A stretch of 64,000 nucleotides of DNA, from the NCBI GenBank assembly GCA_002104535.1, contig NBOG01000009.1:62001-126000 (forward strand), written 5' to 3'. This document shows positions 62,287 through 64,000 of the stretch, piece by piece. Below the pieces are notes generated by a model, which saw only the letters and a program-made list of their open reading frames with translations, had not been told where the DNA came from and did not search any database. The stretch comes from Cognaticolwellia sediminilitoris. Its GTDB lineage: Bacteria > Pseudomonadota > Gammaproteobacteria > Enterobacterales > Alteromonadaceae. Each line of letters opens with the position of its first letter. Positions within the stretch are counted from its first letter, which is position 1. Both the position numbers and the translations under genes were made by a program.

Positions 62287-63798
62287 ATGACAAATCTAAG
62301 CCATGAAAGGCGTAATGGTGTACTACTAAGTTATTGCTCAATAGCCCTTCGCAACATTGTTGCGTTGTTGTTAATTCCCTTTATTATAAATCGTTTAGGG
62401 ATTAGTGATTACGGTATCTATAGTTTAGTTTCAGCGTTAGCTGGCTATTTAATCGTATTGGAATTTGGTTTAGCGAATACCACCATTCGTTTTTTGTCTG
62501 TCTATAAAGCTAGTAACGATAAAGTTAAAGAATCTGAATTTATTAGCAGTATTGTTGTTATTTATGGTGCATTAACACTTTTTGTTGTCGGTGTTGGGGC
62601 CATTGTTTGGTTCAAATTACCTGACATATTCCACCTCTCGATGACAACAAGTGAAATTGCATTGTTGCAGTCGGCCTTTTTAGTGTTATTGATTAATGTC
62701 GCTATTACTTTAATGAGTAACTCTCTTACCGGTATTATCAGCGCATATCAATGTTTTCGTTTTCAAAAAACCACTGAAATTGCTGTTTTTATTGCCCGTT
62801 GTATTACTGTTGTTGTCTGTTTGCAAGCAGGCTTTGGCGTGCTAGCGATTGTTGTGATCGACACGCTAACTAACTTAGTACATAGCTTGATTCGCTATGT
62901 GTATATTAAACGAAATATAGATATAAAATTTCACGCTAAGCTGCCTGACAAAGCTACCATGAAAGAAATTTTCGTTTATTCCTTTTTTATTGCACTGAAT
63001 GTCATTGTTAACCAAATTAACTGGCGGGTAGATAATTTAATTGTTGGTACCTTAACTAACAGTAAAATGCTGGGTATTTTTAATGTTGGAAGTCAGTTGG
63101 TTTTCAGTTTCATCGCTTTTGCCAGTGCCATTTCCAATATATTTACACCAAAAATAGTTCAAATGGTTAAGCAGAATGTTTCAAGTACTGTCTTGATGGC
63201 CCAACTTTGTACTATTGGTCGCTATCAAATGGTGGTGCTGGGCTATATTTTTGTTGTTTTTGCCATTTTTGGGGAATTGTTTATTCATTTGTTTGTGGGG
63301 GCAGAGTTCTCACAAGCGTATTGGGTAGCGTTTATTCCTATGTTGCCATTTATGTTTGTTTTAGCACAAACCTCAACCAATGCGGTTTTACAGGCGCTTA
63401 ATAAGCATAAAGTACGTAGTTTATTACTTTTGGTAACCGCTTTAGGTAATATTGCAATATCAATTCTGTTGGTTAAGCAAATGGGTATGGTTGGCGCAGC
63501 AGTAGGTACGGCGGTTGCTCTATTTATCGGAGAGTTAATCTTGGTCAATATCTATTTATATCGTGTTGTAAAATTGAACATGTTGTATTTTTATCGGAAC
63601 CTGATCCGCTACTCTTTTCCCGTAATATTTATTAGTGCTTGGATCGCATATATGCTATCGAACCATGTGGCACAAACTTGGTTTGGTTTAATTTTAGGAT
63701 GTTTGATGACAGGTATTATTCATTTTATGTGTAGTTATTTTATAAGTTTACTGCCTGCTGAACGTAACGAAATAAACCGTATAGTCATTAGAAAATAA
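62287..63798 (+). CDS. Oligosaccharide flippase, Wzx/MOP family
   Basis: A 503-residue protein with 12-14 membrane helices. The N-terminus NIVALLLIPFIINRLGISDYGIYSLVSALAG is the typical Wzx/RfbX opening, and FYSFFIALNVIVNQINWRVD-type helix 7 (VYSFFIALNVIVNQINWRVD) carries the conserved Asn/Asp. It would move the undecaprenyl-linked unit across the inner membrane. The ATG directly follows the polymerase stop, so translation is coupled. Followed by the next glycosyltransferase. Confidence 0.9.
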   Translation: MTNLSHERRNGVLLSYCSIALRNIVALLLIPFIINRLGISDYGIYSLVSALAGYLIVLEFGLANTTIRFLSVYKASNDKVKESEFISSIVVIYGALTLFVVGVGAIVWFKLPDIFHLSMTTSEIALLQSAFLVLLINVAITLMSNSLTGIISAYQCFRFQKTTEIAVFIARCITVVVCLQAGFGVLAIVVIDTLTNLVHSLIRYVYIKRNIDIKFHAKLPDKATMKEIFVYSFFIALNVIVNQINWRVDNLIVGTLTNSKMLGIFNVGSQLVFSFIAFASAISNIFTPKIVQMVKQNVSSTVLMAQLCTIGRYQMVVLGYIFVVFAIFGELFIHLFVGAEFSQAYWVAFIPMLPFMFVLAQTSTNAVLQALNKHKVRSLLLLVTALGNIAISILLVKQMGMVGAAVGTAVALFIGELILVNIYLYRVVKLNMLYFYRNLIRYSFPVIFISAWIAYMLSNHVAQTWFGLILGCLMTGIIHFMCSYFISLLPAERNEINRIVIRK

Positions 63799-63837
63799 AC
63801 TTACATGTCATTTAGATTTACTAGATAAGGCGTACTT

Positions 63838-64000
63838 TTGAAAATTGTTATTATTGGGGCTTACCCTAACTCAATTATTGGCTTTCGTGGCCCATTAATT
63901 AGAAAGTTTGTTGAACAAGGTCACGAAGTTATTGTGATGACTGCCTCTGCCTCAGACGATGTAGTGGCGCAAGTGACGGCATTAGGTGCAAAATTTCAAC
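63838..64000 (+). CDS. Glycosyltransferase, GT4-type, 5' part (partial)
   Basis: The frame starts at TTG with AAGG nine bases upstream and runs off the window end; 54 residues are visible. KIVIIGAYPNSIIGFRGPLI and FVEQGHEVIVMTASASDDVV form the N-terminal Rossmann start of GT4 glycosyltransferases of the WbpH/capsule type. It follows the flippase by about 40 bp and continues the glycan operon. Confidence 0.7.
   Translation, partial: MKIVIIGAYPNSIIGFRGPLIRKFVEQGHEVIVMTASASDDVVAQVTALGAKFQ

Noticed and set aside
1-64000. Search by eye for tRNA, rRNA, insertion sequences, phage genes and restriction or toxin-antitoxin systems
   Set aside because: No cloverleaf, transposase, integrase, terminal repeats or defence-type motifs were recognised anywhere in the window.

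Overview
The window is AT-rich chromosomal DNA of a marine gammaproteobacterium, most likely Alteromonadales and probably Colwelliaceae (Colwellia/Thalassotalea-like). The evidence is core genes whose proteins resemble E. coli or Shewanella/Colwellia forms (LexA, PyrE, RNase PH, YicC, NfuA, BioH, EngB), an aa3-type cox operon in the order usual for these bacteria, cytochrome c4 next to engB, and many secreted peptidases. I saw no rRNA, tRNA, insertion sequence, phage or CRISPR array. Assignments rest on reading motifs by eye, with no database search.

Layout. 1-8.7 kb: secreted peptidases (M16 partial, S10, M1), a HutD/Ves-like protein, a small outer-membrane barrel, a diheme cytochrome c4, a four-heme tandem c4 protein and the ribosome-assembly GTPase EngB. 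8.8-19 kb: methionine sulfoxide reductases MsrA and MsrB, a long intergenic region that appears to hold an independent ~88-nt small RNA on the minus strand, then membrane proteins (MarC, DUF4239, DUF3754/TMEM143, CNNM), a thioredoxin-like lipoprotein, a DMT transporter, a lipase-like hydrolase and a phospholipase-D lipoprotein. 19-24 kb: a secreted EEP-family hydrolase, then a TonB / ECF sigma factor / membrane-anchored TonB-domain operon converging on two tandem PepSY membrane proteins. 24-25.7 kb: lexA with two SOS boxes.

26-35.2 kb: a cytochrome c oxidase operon (coxB with two extra cytochrome c domains, coxA, ctaG, coxC, surf1, a Sco-like protein, ctaA, ctaB, sco) with one antisense DUF2909 gene. 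It holds the oxidase subunits, heme A synthesis and copper insertion. 35-45.8 kb: polysaccharide deacetylase, MATE transporter, nfuA, M14 carboxypeptidase, comF/gntX-like gene, bioH, a pair encoding a CJM1_0395-type putative metalloprotease and a small partner, then pyrE and rph. 45.9-49 kb: a three-gene cassette (thioredoxin-like protein, Tat-exported subunit-3-like protein, GMC oxidoreductase) sits between rph and yicC. 49-53.6 kb: yicC, a cold-shock/DUF1294 protein, an unknown protein, a site-2 protease and a divergent MltA/3D-like exported protein.

53.6-64 kb: surface polysaccharide genes. The minus-strand arm encodes a 4,6-dehydratase, aminotransferase, acetyltransferase and phosphoglycosyl transferase, matching the Campylobacter PglF/E/D/C logic for making and loading a bacillosamine-type sugar. 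The divergent plus-strand arm encodes an acetyltransferase, glycosyltransferases, a Wzy-like polymerase, a Wzx-like flippase and the start of another glycosyltransferase cut by the window edge. The least explained items are the predicted small RNA at ~10.1 kb, the sigma/TonB-domain fusion operon, the GMC cassette and the tandem-duplicated heme proteins.
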